Positions 18,728 through 27,621 of a stretch of DNA of 57,883 nt are shown here, piece by piece (position 1 is the first letter of the stretch; every line of letters starts with the position of its first letter). The DNA comes from Bacteroidota bacterium. Lineage in GTDB: Bacteria > Bacteroidota > Bacteroidia > Cytophagales > Cyclobacteriaceae. Position numbers and translations under genes: made by a program. Below the pieces are notes generated by a model. That model made no database searches. It was not told where the DNA came from and saw only the letters and a list, made by a program, of their open reading frames with translations. The stretch spans positions 1-57,883 of the forward strand of contig JAQCJI010000007.1 of assembly GCA_027593175.1 (NCBI GenBank), given 5' to 3'.

Positions 18728-19045
18728 ATGTATACATTCATTCTAGCTCAAGCTTCTGTAGGAAGTAGCGGTATTTTTGGTCAAGTATTTCTATTTGGAT
18801 CGATCATTTTGATCATGTACTTCTTCATGATTCGACCCCAACAGAAAAAACAAAAGGAAACCAAGAAGTTTATCGAAGAAATAAAAAAAGGAGATGAGGT
18901 AGTTACAATTGGAGGCCTCCATGGAAAAGTCTACAGCGTGGAAGGAGATACTGTTATACTGGACCTGGACAAAGGGCTGAAAGTTAAAGTCGAAAAGTCT
19001 GCCATCTCCCTTGAATTCTCGAAGAAACCAAGTTCAACCAAATAA
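18728..19045 (+). CDS. yajC: YajC, Sec translocon accessory subunit
   Basis: 105 aa. One membrane helix (about residues 12-33) ends in YFFMIRPQQKKQKE, the signature of YajC, then EIKKGDEVVTIGGLHGKVYSVEGDTVILDLDKGLKVKVEKSAIS. YajC joins SecDF at the Sec translocon. secD/secF are not here; instead it sits in the nusB-coaE run, a layout I recall from other Bacteroidota. It is followed after 4 bp by a TTG-started ybbR gene. Confidence 0.92.
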   Translation: MYTFILAQASVGSSGIFGQVFLFGSIILIMYFFMIRPQQKKQKETKKFIEEIKKGDEVVTIGGLHGKVYSVEGDTVILDLDKGLKVKVEKSAISLEFSKKPSSTK

Positions 19046-19049
19046 TAAC

Positions 19050-20015
19050 TTGTCTGATACTAAAAAATTCCCTTGGAGAATCCCCAAAAGAAAACTCTCC
19101 AATTTAAAAGTGGTAGTCCTTTGCTTTGCAGCGGCTACCACTTTTTGGGTTTTAAATGCACTCAACAAGGACAATTACAATACAATCGTGGATTATCCAA
19201 TCCAGTGGGAATACGACCAAAAAAATTATACCCCGATAAACCCACTACCGAGCAGCATACAAATTCAAATCTCTGGGAACGGCTGGGACCTACTCCGTAA
19301 ATATTTCAATATCAACGGAACAGCTTATCCCATTCAACTCAATTCCCCAGCAGAGAAAAAATACCTGCTCACCGTCGACCTAAAAAGAGGCTTGGGAGAG
19401 TTTATCACCCCCACCCAACTCGAAAATTTACTAGGGGATACCATCCACTACCAAATCGATCGAATCGTCACCAAGACTCTTAGCCCAGTACTGGACACCT
19501 TGGGATACTCCTTGGACAAAAACATTGCTCTAGAGGGGAAGGTAAACTTTAATCCTGACCAACTAGAAATCACTGGGCCTTCTTCAATTTTAGAAGCTTT
19601 TGAAGGAAAATTTCCGGTGGCATTAAACACTTCAAAAATCAATTCCGGTTTTTCAGGTACGGTCCCTCTAAATGTGGATGAAAGTTTGGCTCAGCTAGTT
19701 CAACTGAAACAAAAGGAAATCCAAGTCAGCTTTTCAGTGCTTTCCTACCTAGAAGGAAATAAAAGGCTGAAAATCAAAAAAGTTTATTTTCCTAACAATG
19801 TTACGCTAATCGATGAGGAACTGATCCCAGTCCTCAGCTATTTGATTGAAGAAGGCAACCTACCTCAACTAAAGGATTTAGAATTTGAGGCAATCCTAGA
19901 CTACAGAAAACGGAATCGAGCAGATAGTACGCTACAAATCGAAGTTAGCCCCAATCCAAAATTTTTGAAAGAAATTCGTATCACCCCTCCGCAGCTTAAG
20001 CTAAGGTATGAGTAA
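19050..20015 (+). CDS. YbbR-domain (CdaR-like) protein
   Basis: 321 aa if translation starts at the TTG at 19050, which lies 4 bp after the yajC stop. No in-frame ATG occurs before the membrane helix, so a TTG start is the best choice. A basic N-terminus (KKFPWRIPKRKLSNLK) precedes one membrane helix (VVVLCFAAATTFWVLNAL), then repeated YbbR-type beta units outside the membrane (PLPSSIQIQISGNGWDLL; YSLDKNIALEGKVNFNPDQLEITGPSSIL). In Firmicutes YbbR/CdaR modulates a diadenylate cyclase; no cyclase gene is nearby, so the role is open. It overlaps coaE by 8 bp. Confidence 0.78.
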   Translation: MSDTKKFPWRIPKRKLSNLKVVVLCFAAATTFWVLNALNKDNYNTIVDYPIQWEYDQKNYTPINPLPSSIQIQISGNGWDLLRKYFNINGTAYPIQLNSPAEKKYLLTVDLKRGLGEFITPTQLENLLGDTIHYQIDRIVTKTLSPVLDTLGYSLDKNIALEGKVNFNPDQLEITGPSSILEAFEGKFPVALNTSKINSGFSGTVPLNVDESLAQLVQLKQKEIQVSFSVLSYLEGNKRLKIKKVYFPNNVTLIDEELIPVLSYLIEEGNLPQLKDLEFEAILDYRKRNRADSTLQIEVSPNPKFLKEIRITPPQLKLRYE

Positions 20016-20622
20016 AGCGAGACCCTTGCTAGTAGGCATTACCGGAGGAATCGGCTCTGGAAAATCCACCGTCTGTAAATTATTTTCCATTATAGGGATT
20101 CCTGTATATACCGCAGATGATCGAGCCAAGTGGCTCATGGCTCATGAAGCCGAACTTCGAAACCAAATTTCCGCAACTTTTGGAGCTGCTGCTTATTCTT
20201 CTACCGGAGAGCTCAATCGTGTTTTCCTCGCGGAATCCATTTTTCCCTATCCCAAAAAAATAGCCGAATTAAATGCGCTGGTGCACCCTGCTGTAAGTAA
20301 AGATTTTAAAGAATGGAGAGCTGCACATACTGCTCCCTACCTTATAAAAGAAGCTGCACTCCTCTTTGAAACAGGAGCGGCAAAAGAGCTTGACTATGTG
20401 ATCAATGTCAGCTCGCCCCTACGAGTTCGCATGGCTCGTGTTCTCCTTCGCGACCCTCATCGCTCGGAAGAACAAGTCAACCAAATCATTAACCAGCAAC
20501 TTCCTGACGAAGAAAAAAATGAGTTAGCAGATTTTTGCATCAAAAACACGGACAACAAACTCCTTCTTCCCCAAGTATTGCAGGTACATGCGCAACTACT
20601 TTCATCCTCATCAACTGCTTGA
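20008..20622 (+). CDS. coaE: Dephospho-CoA kinase
   Basis: 204 aa. The P-loop GITGGIGSGKST is at residues 10-21, then VYTADDRAKWLM for dephospho-CoA binding, LVHPAVSKDF, and the lid-like RVLLRDPHRSEEQVNQIINQQ. It phosphorylates dephospho-CoA at the 3' hydroxyl, the last step of coenzyme A synthesis. It overlaps the ybbR gene by 8 bp and ends the nusB operon, before a bidirectional terminator. Confidence 0.93.
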   Translation: MSKARPLLVGITGGIGSGKSTVCKLFSIIGIPVYTADDRAKWLMAHEAELRNQISATFGAAAYSSTGELNRVFLAESIFPYPKKIAELNALVHPAVSKDFKEWRAAHTAPYLIKEAALLFETGAAKELDYVINVSSPLRVRMARVLLRDPHRSEEQVNQIINQQLPDEEKNELADFCIKNTDNKLLLPQVLQVHAQLLSSSSTA

Positions 20623-20657
20623 CCCTTTCCTGGTAAAGACTCCCTTCTTTTCTTAAA

Positions 20658-20690
20658 CCAAAAAACAGCACCTGCAGCGGTGTTTTTTGG
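20658..20690. terminator. Bidirectional terminator between coaE and serS
   Basis: CCAAAAAACA at 20658-20667 pairs with TGTTTTTTGG at 20681-20690, with additional CACC/GGTG pairing possible inside. A/T tracts on both sides allow termination of coaE on the plus strand and serS on the minus strand. Confidence 0.75.
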
Positions 20691-20734
20691 TGAATTAGAT
20701 GAATGGATTTTTATCCCAAAAGCTCAGCTATTCT

Positions 20735-22006
20735 TTAAATATGGTCAAAGCCTAAGTAGGAATGCAATACTTTCGGCATTCGGATCCTATCAAACTCCTG
20801 ATTATTCTCTAAAATAGACGCTACAATTCGAGGCAAGGCTAGGGCACTTCCGTTTAGGGTATGGGCAAGCTGCGATTTTTTATCCTCTCCCTTGAATCTT
20901 AGCTTAAGCCGGTTCGCTTGATATGTTTCAAAATTTGATACCGAACTAACTTCCAACCAGCGCTCTTGTGCTGCCGAGTATACTTCCATGTCGTAGGTCA
21001 TCGCTGAAGTAAAACCCATATCCCCTCCACAAAGGCGAAGCACTCGATAGGGCAGTTCCAACTTCTGTAACAAGCCTTGTACGTAGGCACTCATCTGCTC
21101 CAGAGTCTCATAGGAATTATCTGGATGTGTTATTTGGACGATTTCCACTTTGTCAAACTGATGCAATCTATTTAAACCCCGAACATGTGCCCCCCAAGAA
21201 CCTGCTTCCCTTCTAAAGCAGGGTGTATAGCCCACATTTTTTATAGGGAGGTCGGATACATTTACTAGTACATCACGGTATAGATTGGTAATAGGTACCT
21301 CTGCAGTCGGAATAAGGAAAAGCTTGTCTTCACTGACATAATACATCTGCCCTTCTTTATCCGGAAGCTGCCCTGTGCCATATCCAGAATCTTCATTAAC
21401 TAAGATGGGTGGTTGTATCTCCAAATATCCTGCCGCCAAGGCCTGATCTAAGAAATAATTAATCAAAGCGCGCTGCAACCAAGCTCCTTTCCCTTTATAA
21501 ACGGGAAACCCTGCTCCAGCTATTTTTATTCCCAAATCAAAATCAATAATGTCGTATTTCTTAATTAACTCCCAGTGGGGTAATTTACTTTCCTCTAAGT
21601 TTGGGATCTCTCCATATGTAAAGAGTATCACGTTATCTTCAGCAGATTTTCCAGGGGGTACTGCTTCATGAGGCACATTTGGAAGCGTATAAAGTAGGGC
21701 TTTTAACTCTTCTTCTGCCTGGTCATGTTGCTCCTCTAATTCTTTAATCTGAGTCTTCAAAAGCGCTGATCGATCTCGAACTGCTGTGGCTTCCACAGTT
21801 TTACCCTCCTTCATCAAGATTCCGATTTCCTTCGAAATCGTATTTGCCTCTGCCTGTAACTGATCCCGCTGCGTTTGGGAGAACTTTCTTAATTCATCCA
21901 AAGCCAACACCTGTTGTAAGGTATCATCTGCATGCACTTGGTTTCTTTTTTTGAGACCAAGGAGTACTTGGTCGTAATGATCGCGGATATGTTGTACTAA
22001 AAGCAT
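20735..22006 (-). CDS. serS: Seryl-tRNA synthetase
   Basis: 423 aa, normal length. An N-terminal coiled-coil arm (about residues 25-100, rich in E, K, Q) precedes the class II core: motif 2 PCFRREAGSWG with GLNRLHQFDKVEI, and motif 3 LNGSALALPRIVASILENNQ. It charges tRNA-Ser with serine. The start MLLVQHIRDHYDQV is the usual SerS beginning. A -7-like box (TATCTTTG on the minus strand, 22037-22030) is visible just upstream, in the short gap after the lipoprotein gene. Confidence 0.95.
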   Translation of the reverse strand: MLLVQHIRDHYDQVLLGLKKRNQVHADDTLQQVLALDELRKFSQTQRDQLQAEANTISKEIGILMKEGKTVEATAVRDRSALLKTQIKELEEQHDQAEEELKALLYTLPNVPHEAVPPGKSAEDNVILFTYGEIPNLEESKLPHWELIKKYDIIDFDLGIKIAGAGFPVYKGKGAWLQRALINYFLDQALAAGYLEIQPPILVNEDSGYGTGQLPDKEGQMYYVSEDKLFLIPTAEVPITNLYRDVLVNVSDLPIKNVGYTPCFRREAGSWGAHVRGLNRLHQFDKVEIVQITHPDNSYETLEQMSAYVQGLLQKLELPYRVLRLCGGDMGFTSAMTYDMEVYSAAQERWLEVSSVSNFETYQANRLKLRFKGEDKKSQLAHTLNGSALALPRIVASILENNQEFDRIRMPKVLHSYLGFDHI

Positions 22007-22042
22007 GGTACACTAGAGATTTAATCGTCCAAAGATAAGGAC

Positions 22043-22813
22043 TTATCGGACATAGATGGTCTTCATACTGCTGGAGAAAGGCCCTTCCAACTCTTTGTTA
22101 GTTATCCGTAGTAGCTGCACTTTTACTTGGTAGTCCCCAATAGGAAGATTCTCAATCCGCAGGGGCATCATTTGACTCATCTCTGTTTGGTATCCATTGA
22201 TCCAAATTTTGACTTTTAACCCATCCAACTTTAAATCGCCGCCAAGAACCAAAAAGTCTAGAATCAAGTCTTCGCCAAGGGGGATGATTTGTTCACTTCT
22301 AGGTAAATTGATCGCTAAATAGGGCTCTGCAGAATAGGGAAAGGGCCGAGAATCGCCTACTAAAAAGTCTCGATCTAGATAATTACCGAAATTTTTTAGG
22401 GATAACCCTCTTTGATCGACCAAAAAAGCCACGCTTCGGTAAGTTCCCCGAGTAAGTTCCCGCTGAAATATAGGAGCTGAATATCCCTCTGGATCTCCTC
22501 CATTTAGGATCATGGCCAATCGTGGAAATGCAACCCCATTTTTTTTAAGCGAAAAATTTTTGATGTTGAATTCAAAAGGTACCTTTCCTGGCTTGAAAAC
22601 CTGGTTACTCAGCGGAGTATTGAGCTCTAGAATTGCATCTGGAAAAAACGAAAGGGAGTCTAATAGAGTAAAAGTTACTTGGAGTGCGGGAACTTTTGGT
22701 AAAGTGGCAGTGGGAATCTGCTCTTTTGGCGATTCTTTGGTCTCTTTTGGACCTGATGAACAAGAAGTTCCCCATAAACTAACGATCAGTAGGGAAATCT
22801 GGATTTTATTCAT
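22043..22813 (-). CDS. Hypothetical lipoprotein
   Basis: 256 aa, not recognised. The N-terminus MNKIQISLLIVSLWGTSC ends in a lipobox-like GTSC (Cys18), followed by a Lys/Glu/Pro-rich linker. The rest is beta-rich with NTPLSNQVFKPGKVPFEFNIKNF, MILNGGDPEGYSAP and a late LPIGDYQVKVQLL that resembles an Ig-like or Big-type fold. It is probably anchored in the envelope facing the periplasm or surface. It lies upstream of serS on the same strand (37-bp gap) and is divergent from the oxygenase gene. Confidence 0.65.
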   Translation of the reverse strand: MNKIQISLLIVSLWGTSCSSGPKETKESPKEQIPTATLPKVPALQVTFTLLDSLSFFPDAILELNTPLSNQVFKPGKVPFEFNIKNFSLKKNGVAFPRLAMILNGGDPEGYSAPIFQRELTRGTYRSVAFLVDQRGLSLKNFGNYLDRDFLVGDSRPFPYSAEPYLAINLPRSEQIIPLGEDLILDFLVLGGDLKLDGLKVKIWINGYQTEMSQMMPLRIENLPIGDYQVKVQLLRITNKELEGPFSSSMKTIYVR

Positions 22814-22889
22814 GGAATCACATCAATTGAGGTTAAAGATATTTATTTTTGAAGAATTTAAAGGAAGTACTACCTAATCTACCGCATCT

Positions 22890-23867
22890 ATGGAAATTTT
22901 GTTCGATGTAATTCCGAGTTTGGATTTAGCCGATTTCACAGCTGGCCATCCTGAAAAAAAGGCCGAGTTTATTCGCAAGCTTGGAGAAGCCTACCAAAAT
23001 ATTGGATTTGTCGCTATTAAGAACCACGGGTTGAGCAAGGAGCTTCAAGATCGCCTTTATTCATCCATTACTACCTTTTTCACACTACCCGATGCGGTAA
23101 AATCTCAGTATGAAAAACCAGAAATCGGCTACCAAAGAGGCTATACAGGAAAAGGGAAAGAGCATGCCAAAGGAAGAAATACAGGAGACTTGAAAGAATT
23201 TTATCACGTTGGGCAAGACTTAGCGGCTATTCCAGACACCGATCCCATTAAATCTGAGTATCCAGCAAATTGTTGGCCGCAAGAGATTCCCCAATTCAAG
23301 GAAGATGCTTTAGAAGCATACCGGACTTTGGAAAATGTAGGACGGCAAATGCTGCGTGCCATTGCCATAAATTTAGGCTTGGAGGAAGATTATTTTGAAA
23401 AAAAGGTGATTCATGGCAATTCCATCCTTCGTCAAATTCATTATTTCCCAATAAAAAATCCTGAGGAAGTTCCTGCCGATGCGGTAAGAGCCGCTGAGCA
23501 TGGTGATATCAACTTGATCACCCTGCTCATGGGTGCTAGTGCAGATGGACTCCAAGTGCTCCGTCGGGATGGAAAGTGGATTCCAATCACAGCCTTGCCT
23601 GACCAGTTGGTCGTCAATGTAGGGGACATGTTGGAGCGTCTGACCAACAAAAAGTTAAAATCTACCATTCATCGGGTAGTCAACCCAGCTCGAGAAAAGA
23701 TGCACACGAGCAGGTATTCTATCCCTTTCTTCATGCATCCACGGTCTGAGATGGATCTCAGCTGCTTATCCAGCTGTGTTTCGGAAACCTATCCCAAGCA
23801 ATTTACGGATACCAGCGCAGGTGAATTTTTGGAGGAAAGGTTACGTGAACTAGGCCTAAGAAAATAG
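22890..23867 (+). CDS. Isopenicillin N synthase-like 2-oxoglutarate/Fe(II) oxygenase
   Basis: 325 aa. An N-terminal DIOX_N-type part (AYQNIGFVAIKNHGLSKELQDRLYSSITTFFTLP) is followed by the jelly-roll core. The iron triad is visible: HGD in AAEHGDINLITLLM (about residues 203-205) and the distal histidine in STIHRVVNP (about 260); the co-substrate arginine motif is SRYSIPFF. Such enzymes hydroxylate or cyclise small molecules; the substrate is unknown. It is separated from the ChrA gene by a single base, so the two are coupled. Confidence 0.83.
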   Translation: MEILFDVIPSLDLADFTAGHPEKKAEFIRKLGEAYQNIGFVAIKNHGLSKELQDRLYSSITTFFTLPDAVKSQYEKPEIGYQRGYTGKGKEHAKGRNTGDLKEFYHVGQDLAAIPDTDPIKSEYPANCWPQEIPQFKEDALEAYRTLENVGRQMLRAIAINLGLEEDYFEKKVIHGNSILRQIHYFPIKNPEEVPADAVRAAEHGDINLITLLMGASADGLQVLRRDGKWIPITALPDQLVVNVGDMLERLTNKKLKSTIHRVVNPAREKMHTSRYSIPFFMHPRSEMDLSCLSSCVSETYPKQFTDTSAGEFLEERLRELGLRK

Positions 23868-23868
23868 G

Positions 23869-25068
23869 ATGTCTATTCGGGTGGTCCGATATTTGGTCTT
23901 TTTAAAAGATACCCTAACCCTCTCACTGACCGCTTTTGGTGGCCCGCAAGTTCTGCTAGCCATGATTTTAGAGCATATGGTCAAAAAAAGGGGTTACATC
24001 AAGGAGGAGGAACTTTGGGAATTGAATGCGCTCTGCAGCATGCTCCCAGGCCCCTCCTCTACCCAATTAATCTCTGCCATTGGATTTCGAGTTGGGGGCC
24101 CGCGCCTCGCCTACTTGACGCTTTTAGTCTGGATCCTTCCCGCGACAATCTGTATGATCTTAGCAGCTATTCTTATCCACTTTTTACAGGAAAACAGTCC
24201 AAAAGCCCTCCAATTTGCGAAGTTTATTCACCCCATGGCAATTGGCTTTTTGATTTTTGCTGCACAAAAGACCATCACCAAAATGATCAAAACACCTGAA
24301 GCCATCGTGTTGATGCTGCTTTCTGCCTTTGTCTCCTTTTTCTACAGTTCTCCCTACGTTTTTCCAATTATGCTCCTCCTCGGAGGCCTGAGTACCTCTA
24401 TTAAGTATAAAAATCAACCTAAGGTAGACGAGGACAAATCCTTACAAATCAAATGGAGTAATTTCTACTTATGGGGAGGAGTTTTGGCAGTCGCTGCACT
24501 CGCAGGGGCCATTACCCAATCCCAACCCATCTTACTTTTCGAAAATTTTTACCGGAACGGTAGCCTTATTTTTGGAGGGGGACAGGTGTTGATCCCCTAT
24601 TTGTATACTGAATTTGTAGATTTCAAACAGTTCTTGAGCTCCGAAGAATTTCTGACCGGTTATGCCATCTCTCAAGGTATACCAGGACCTACCTTTTCCA
24701 TCTCCTCTTACATTGGAGCACTTTCTATGCGGGAGTTTGGACTAATGGGATTTGTGATGGGAGGACTAATTGCTACAGCAGGAATTTTTCTTCCTGGAAT
24801 CTTTTTAATCTTTTTTGTAATTCGGTTTTGGGACCAACTTAAGTTGTACCGTCCCGTTCGAGCCGCTTTAGAAGGGATCAATGCCGTTTCCTGTGGTATG
24901 TTGATCGCAGCAGCATACCTCCTTTTTGAGCCAATGGGTGCGAATTTCCTACATATATTTTTTATTCTTGCCACTTACTCTCTGCTGCAATTCACTAAAA
25001 TATCCTCTCCCATCATTATAGTAGGAGGTGTTTTATTGGGAATTTTGTTTCAAAACTTCATCGTATAG
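23869..25068 (+). CDS. Chromate transporter ChrA family (two CHR domains)
   Basis: 399 aa, a full-length duplicated CHR protein with about 10-12 membrane helices. CHR motifs occur in both halves: FGGPQVLLAMILEHMVKKRG with PGPSSTQL, and FGGGQVLIPYLYTEFVD with QGIPGPTFSISSYIGAL. The family exports chromate or transports other oxyanions; many members outside chromium-resistant strains have no proven substrate. It lies 1 bp after the oxygenase gene. No chrB or other resistance genes accompany it. Confidence 0.87.
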   Translation: MSIRVVRYLVFLKDTLTLSLTAFGGPQVLLAMILEHMVKKRGYIKEEELWELNALCSMLPGPSSTQLISAIGFRVGGPRLAYLTLLVWILPATICMILAAILIHFLQENSPKALQFAKFIHPMAIGFLIFAAQKTITKMIKTPEAIVLMLLSAFVSFFYSSPYVFPIMLLLGGLSTSIKYKNQPKVDEDKSLQIKWSNFYLWGGVLAVAALAGAITQSQPILLFENFYRNGSLIFGGGQVLIPYLYTEFVDFKQFLSSEEFLTGYAISQGIPGPTFSISSYIGALSMREFGLMGFVMGGLIATAGIFLPGIFLIFFVIRFWDQLKLYRPVRAALEGINAVSCGMLIAAAYLLFEPMGANFLHIFFILATYSLLQFTKISSPIIIVGGVLLGILFQNFIV

Positions 25069-25147
25069 CTCCTCCAAAAGAAAGAAAGGGAACAAGATCG
25101 CCAACAAAAGCGTTTTGTGTTATGAATTGATTTCCTAACTTTCATTC

Positions 25148-25813
25148 ATGCTAGCTGCAGACTTCATCCATCCACTCATTCCATCTATCAAAATTTCTGA
25201 ACCTATCGGTTTGGCCCTGAAGAAAATGGAAGAGCTTGAGTTAACTACGCTACCCGTAGTGGAAGGAGGAGTATTTTTAGGTTTTGTAGAAGATGAAATT
25301 CTCCTTGAGCAGGACCATTTAGATATTCAGATTGCTCAGGTAGAACTGGAATGTGCTTCCTGTTGGGTGTATGCAGACCAGCACCTATATGATGTCCTTA
25401 GGGTGGCTGGAGAGCATCAAACCAAATGGGTCGGAGTGATGGAGCGTGACCAACAGTACCTTGGGGTCGTGCCAACACAGGATGCACTAACTGCTTATGC
25501 TGATAATTTGTCCATTCATTCCCAAGGCAGTGTATTGGTCATCTCCTTGCAGATGAAAGACTTCCAGCTTTCCGAAATTTCCCGGCTTATCGAATCTGAG
25601 AATTCCAAAATTTTAAGTTGCCAACTCTACACTGACCCCTTGGATTCACAGGCCGTGGAAGTCACCCTCAAATTAGATAAGCCAGATAGCCGCCATGTAA
25701 AGGCAACCCTAGTCCGATTTGGCTACCAGGTCATGGATTTCGCTCAAGAAGAAGCTGGACAAAGTGCAGACGAAGAACGCATTGGTAACTTATTGCGGTT
25801 TTTAGACATTTAG
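25148..25813 (+). CDS. CBS-domain protein with ACT-like C-terminus
   Basis: 221 aa. A tandem CBS pair spans about residues 1-130 (FIHPLIPSIKISEPIGLALKKM; LPVVEGGVFLGFVEDE; WVGVMERDQQYLGVVPTQDAL). The last 90 residues resemble an ACT domain (VLVISLQMKDFQLSEISRLIESENSKIL, ending VRFGYQVMDF). It may bind a nucleotide or amino-acid ligand and regulate a partner. It ends 2 bp before nadK, so the two are probably translated from one message, but a link to NAD metabolism is only inferred. Confidence 0.82.
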   Translation: MLAADFIHPLIPSIKISEPIGLALKKMEELELTTLPVVEGGVFLGFVEDEILLEQDHLDIQIAQVELECASCWVYADQHLYDVLRVAGEHQTKWVGVMERDQQYLGVVPTQDALTAYADNLSIHSQGSVLVISLQMKDFQLSEISRLIESENSKILSCQLYTDPLDSQAVEVTLKLDKPDSRHVKATLVRFGYQVMDFAQEEAGQSADEERIGNLLRFLDI

Positions 25814-25815
25814 AA

Positions 25816-26691
25816 ATGAGGGTTGCAATCCATGGATTATCCTTAAGGGCAGAATTTTTGCCCATCCTTCGGAGCCTTTTAGAAAAGCTGCAATCCCTTG
25901 GGGTTTCGATTAGCTTGACAACTATTTTAGATCAACAGCTGCGGCAGCTCAGCCCCACTTACCCTGCTTATCAATTACTCCAGCGTCCAGAAGACTTCGA
26001 TGGTCTAGATTTTTTCCTTTCCATCGGAGGAGATGGTACCTTACTAGACTCGGTCTGTGTGGTCGGTAACAAGGAAATACCAATCCTTGGGCTCAATACC
26101 GGTAGATTAGGATTTCTAGCGACTGTGGCCACGGATAAAATAGAAGAGGCAATAGAAGAATTAGCCAAAGGCAATTACCAAATTGAATCCAGAACACTGC
26201 TATCCTTGACAAGCTCCAAAAAACTTTTTCATGGAGCCAATTTCGCCCTAAATGAATTTACCATCCATAAAAAGGATACTTCTTCGATGATTACGGTTCA
26301 TACCTATATCGATGGCAAGTCCCTCAACTCCTACTGGGCGGATGGCTTAATTGTAGCTACACCCACAGGATCGACTGGCTATTCCTTAAGTTGTGGCGGC
26401 CCTTTGATCACGCCTGGAGCAAAAAATTTTGTAATTACACCCGTAAGCCCACACAATCTGAATGTTCGCCCAATCATCGTATCGGACGAGGTGGAGATTA
26501 GCCTTCAGATTGAAGGCCGTACCGATAAGTTTATGATTTCTTTAGACTCTAGGTCCACCTCTATTTCCTCCGAGGTGAGATTAAGCTTGAAAAAGGAAGC
26601 ATTCTCCGCGAAATTGGTCAAATTGCCAAGCTATCATTTCTTTGACACCTTGCGCCAAAAATTGAATTGGGGTTTGGACTTAAGAAATTGA
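25816..26691 (+). CDS. nadK: NAD kinase
   Basis: 291 aa. The catalytic GGDGTLLDSV is near residue 72, followed by LGLNTGRLGFLA, NEFTIHKKDTSSMI, and DGLIVATPTGSTGYSLSCGGP, all NAD kinase signatures. It phosphorylates NAD+ to NADP+ using ATP. Length is normal. It follows the CBS gene by 2 bp. Confidence 0.95.
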   Translation: MRVAIHGLSLRAEFLPILRSLLEKLQSLGVSISLTTILDQQLRQLSPTYPAYQLLQRPEDFDGLDFFLSIGGDGTLLDSVCVVGNKEIPILGLNTGRLGFLATVATDKIEEAIEELAKGNYQIESRTLLSLTSSKKLFHGANFALNEFTIHKKDTSSMITVHTYIDGKSLNSYWADGLIVATPTGSTGYSLSCGGPLITPGAKNFVITPVSPHNLNVRPIIVSDEVEISLQIEGRTDKFMISLDSRSTSISSEVRLSLKKEAFSAKLVKLPSYHFFDTLRQKLNWGLDLRN

Positions 26692-26781
26692 GTCTACGCA
26701 TTAAAAAGCTTAACAATTATTAACCCGCTAAATACTAGTCCTCGTTTTTTAAACGTTAGTTAGTTCATAACTTGCATCGTC

Positions 26782-27540
26782 TTGAATAAGATCAATTTTA
26801 AGATTTTAAATTCCTTCGTATTAGGTTGTTTCCTAGTATTTAGCCCATTAGGAGTACTTATTGCGCAAAGCTATGAGATAGGGGGTGGTCTAGGAACCGC
26901 TGTCTATTCAGGGGATATTCTTCGAAAAATTGATGCCGGCCAATCAGGCCTTCAAGGAACGTTATTTGGCAGGAGAAATTTTGACAATGTCTGGAGCTTA
27001 AAAGTAGGGCTCAATCTAGCAGAAATTATGGCTGCGGATAGCATCCGGCCCATTGATGCATTGGCCTCACTTCGTCAGGGACATTTTACAGGTCGAATCA
27101 CCGAACTTTCGGCGATCATGGAGTTCAACTTCCTCGATTATGTCAACCATAAGAGTGAGTTTAGGTTTTCCCCCTATGCTTTCTTTGGCATGGGCTATGC
27201 ATTTATGAATGCAGAAGGCCGTTTACATGCCGGCGCACCTGTAGAAAACTACCGAACTAGGACGCTAGTCATCCCTTTTGGGGGAGGACTCAAGTACCTG
27301 CTTACAGATCAGTTCACCTTGGGGATGGAGATGGGGTTTCGCCCCACAACCTCGGACGCCTTGGATCAGTTTGATGGCGCCCTTCCTGCCCTACCGCGGT
27401 ACGAAACTCCCCTAGGACCTGATACAAAAGCGCTTCCTCAAAGCTTGAATTTTGGAAATCCTAATACCAAGGATTGGTATTATTTTCTTGGGCTTACCCT
27501 CAGCTATACCCTCACCAAAGCCAGGTGCTACACCTATTAA
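26782..27540 (+). CDS. DUF6089-like outer-membrane beta-barrel protein
   Basis: 252 aa if initiated at the TTG at 26782; a stop lies seven codons upstream and no ATG/GTG fits, so TTG is required to include the signal peptide (hydrophobic stretch ILNSFVLGCFLVFSPLGVLIAQ). The mature part begins SYEIGGGLGTAVYSGDI, with alternating strands and aromatic residues (FSPYAFFGMGYAFMNAEG, FGGGLKYLLTDQFTLGMEMGFRPTTSD, YFLGLTLSYTL), as in small 8-stranded barrels. DUF6089 genes commonly sit upstream of uppS-bamA in Bacteroidota (recalled, not tested). A surface or assembly role is plausible but unproven. Confidence 0.8.
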   Translation: MNKINFKILNSFVLGCFLVFSPLGVLIAQSYEIGGGLGTAVYSGDILRKIDAGQSGLQGTLFGRRNFDNVWSLKVGLNLAEIMAADSIRPIDALASLRQGHFTGRITELSAIMEFNFLDYVNHKSEFRFSPYAFFGMGYAFMNAEGRLHAGAPVENYRTRTLVIPFGGGLKYLLTDQFTLGMEMGFRPTTSDALDQFDGALPALPRYETPLGPDTKALPQSLNFGNPNTKDWYYFLGLTLSYTLTKARCYTY

Positions 27541-27621
27541 TTAATTGAGCATAGGGGATATTAATTGAAAAAGAAATCCCATTTTTGTAGCTCCAAAAAA
27601 GTAGGTATTCTAGCCGCTGAA

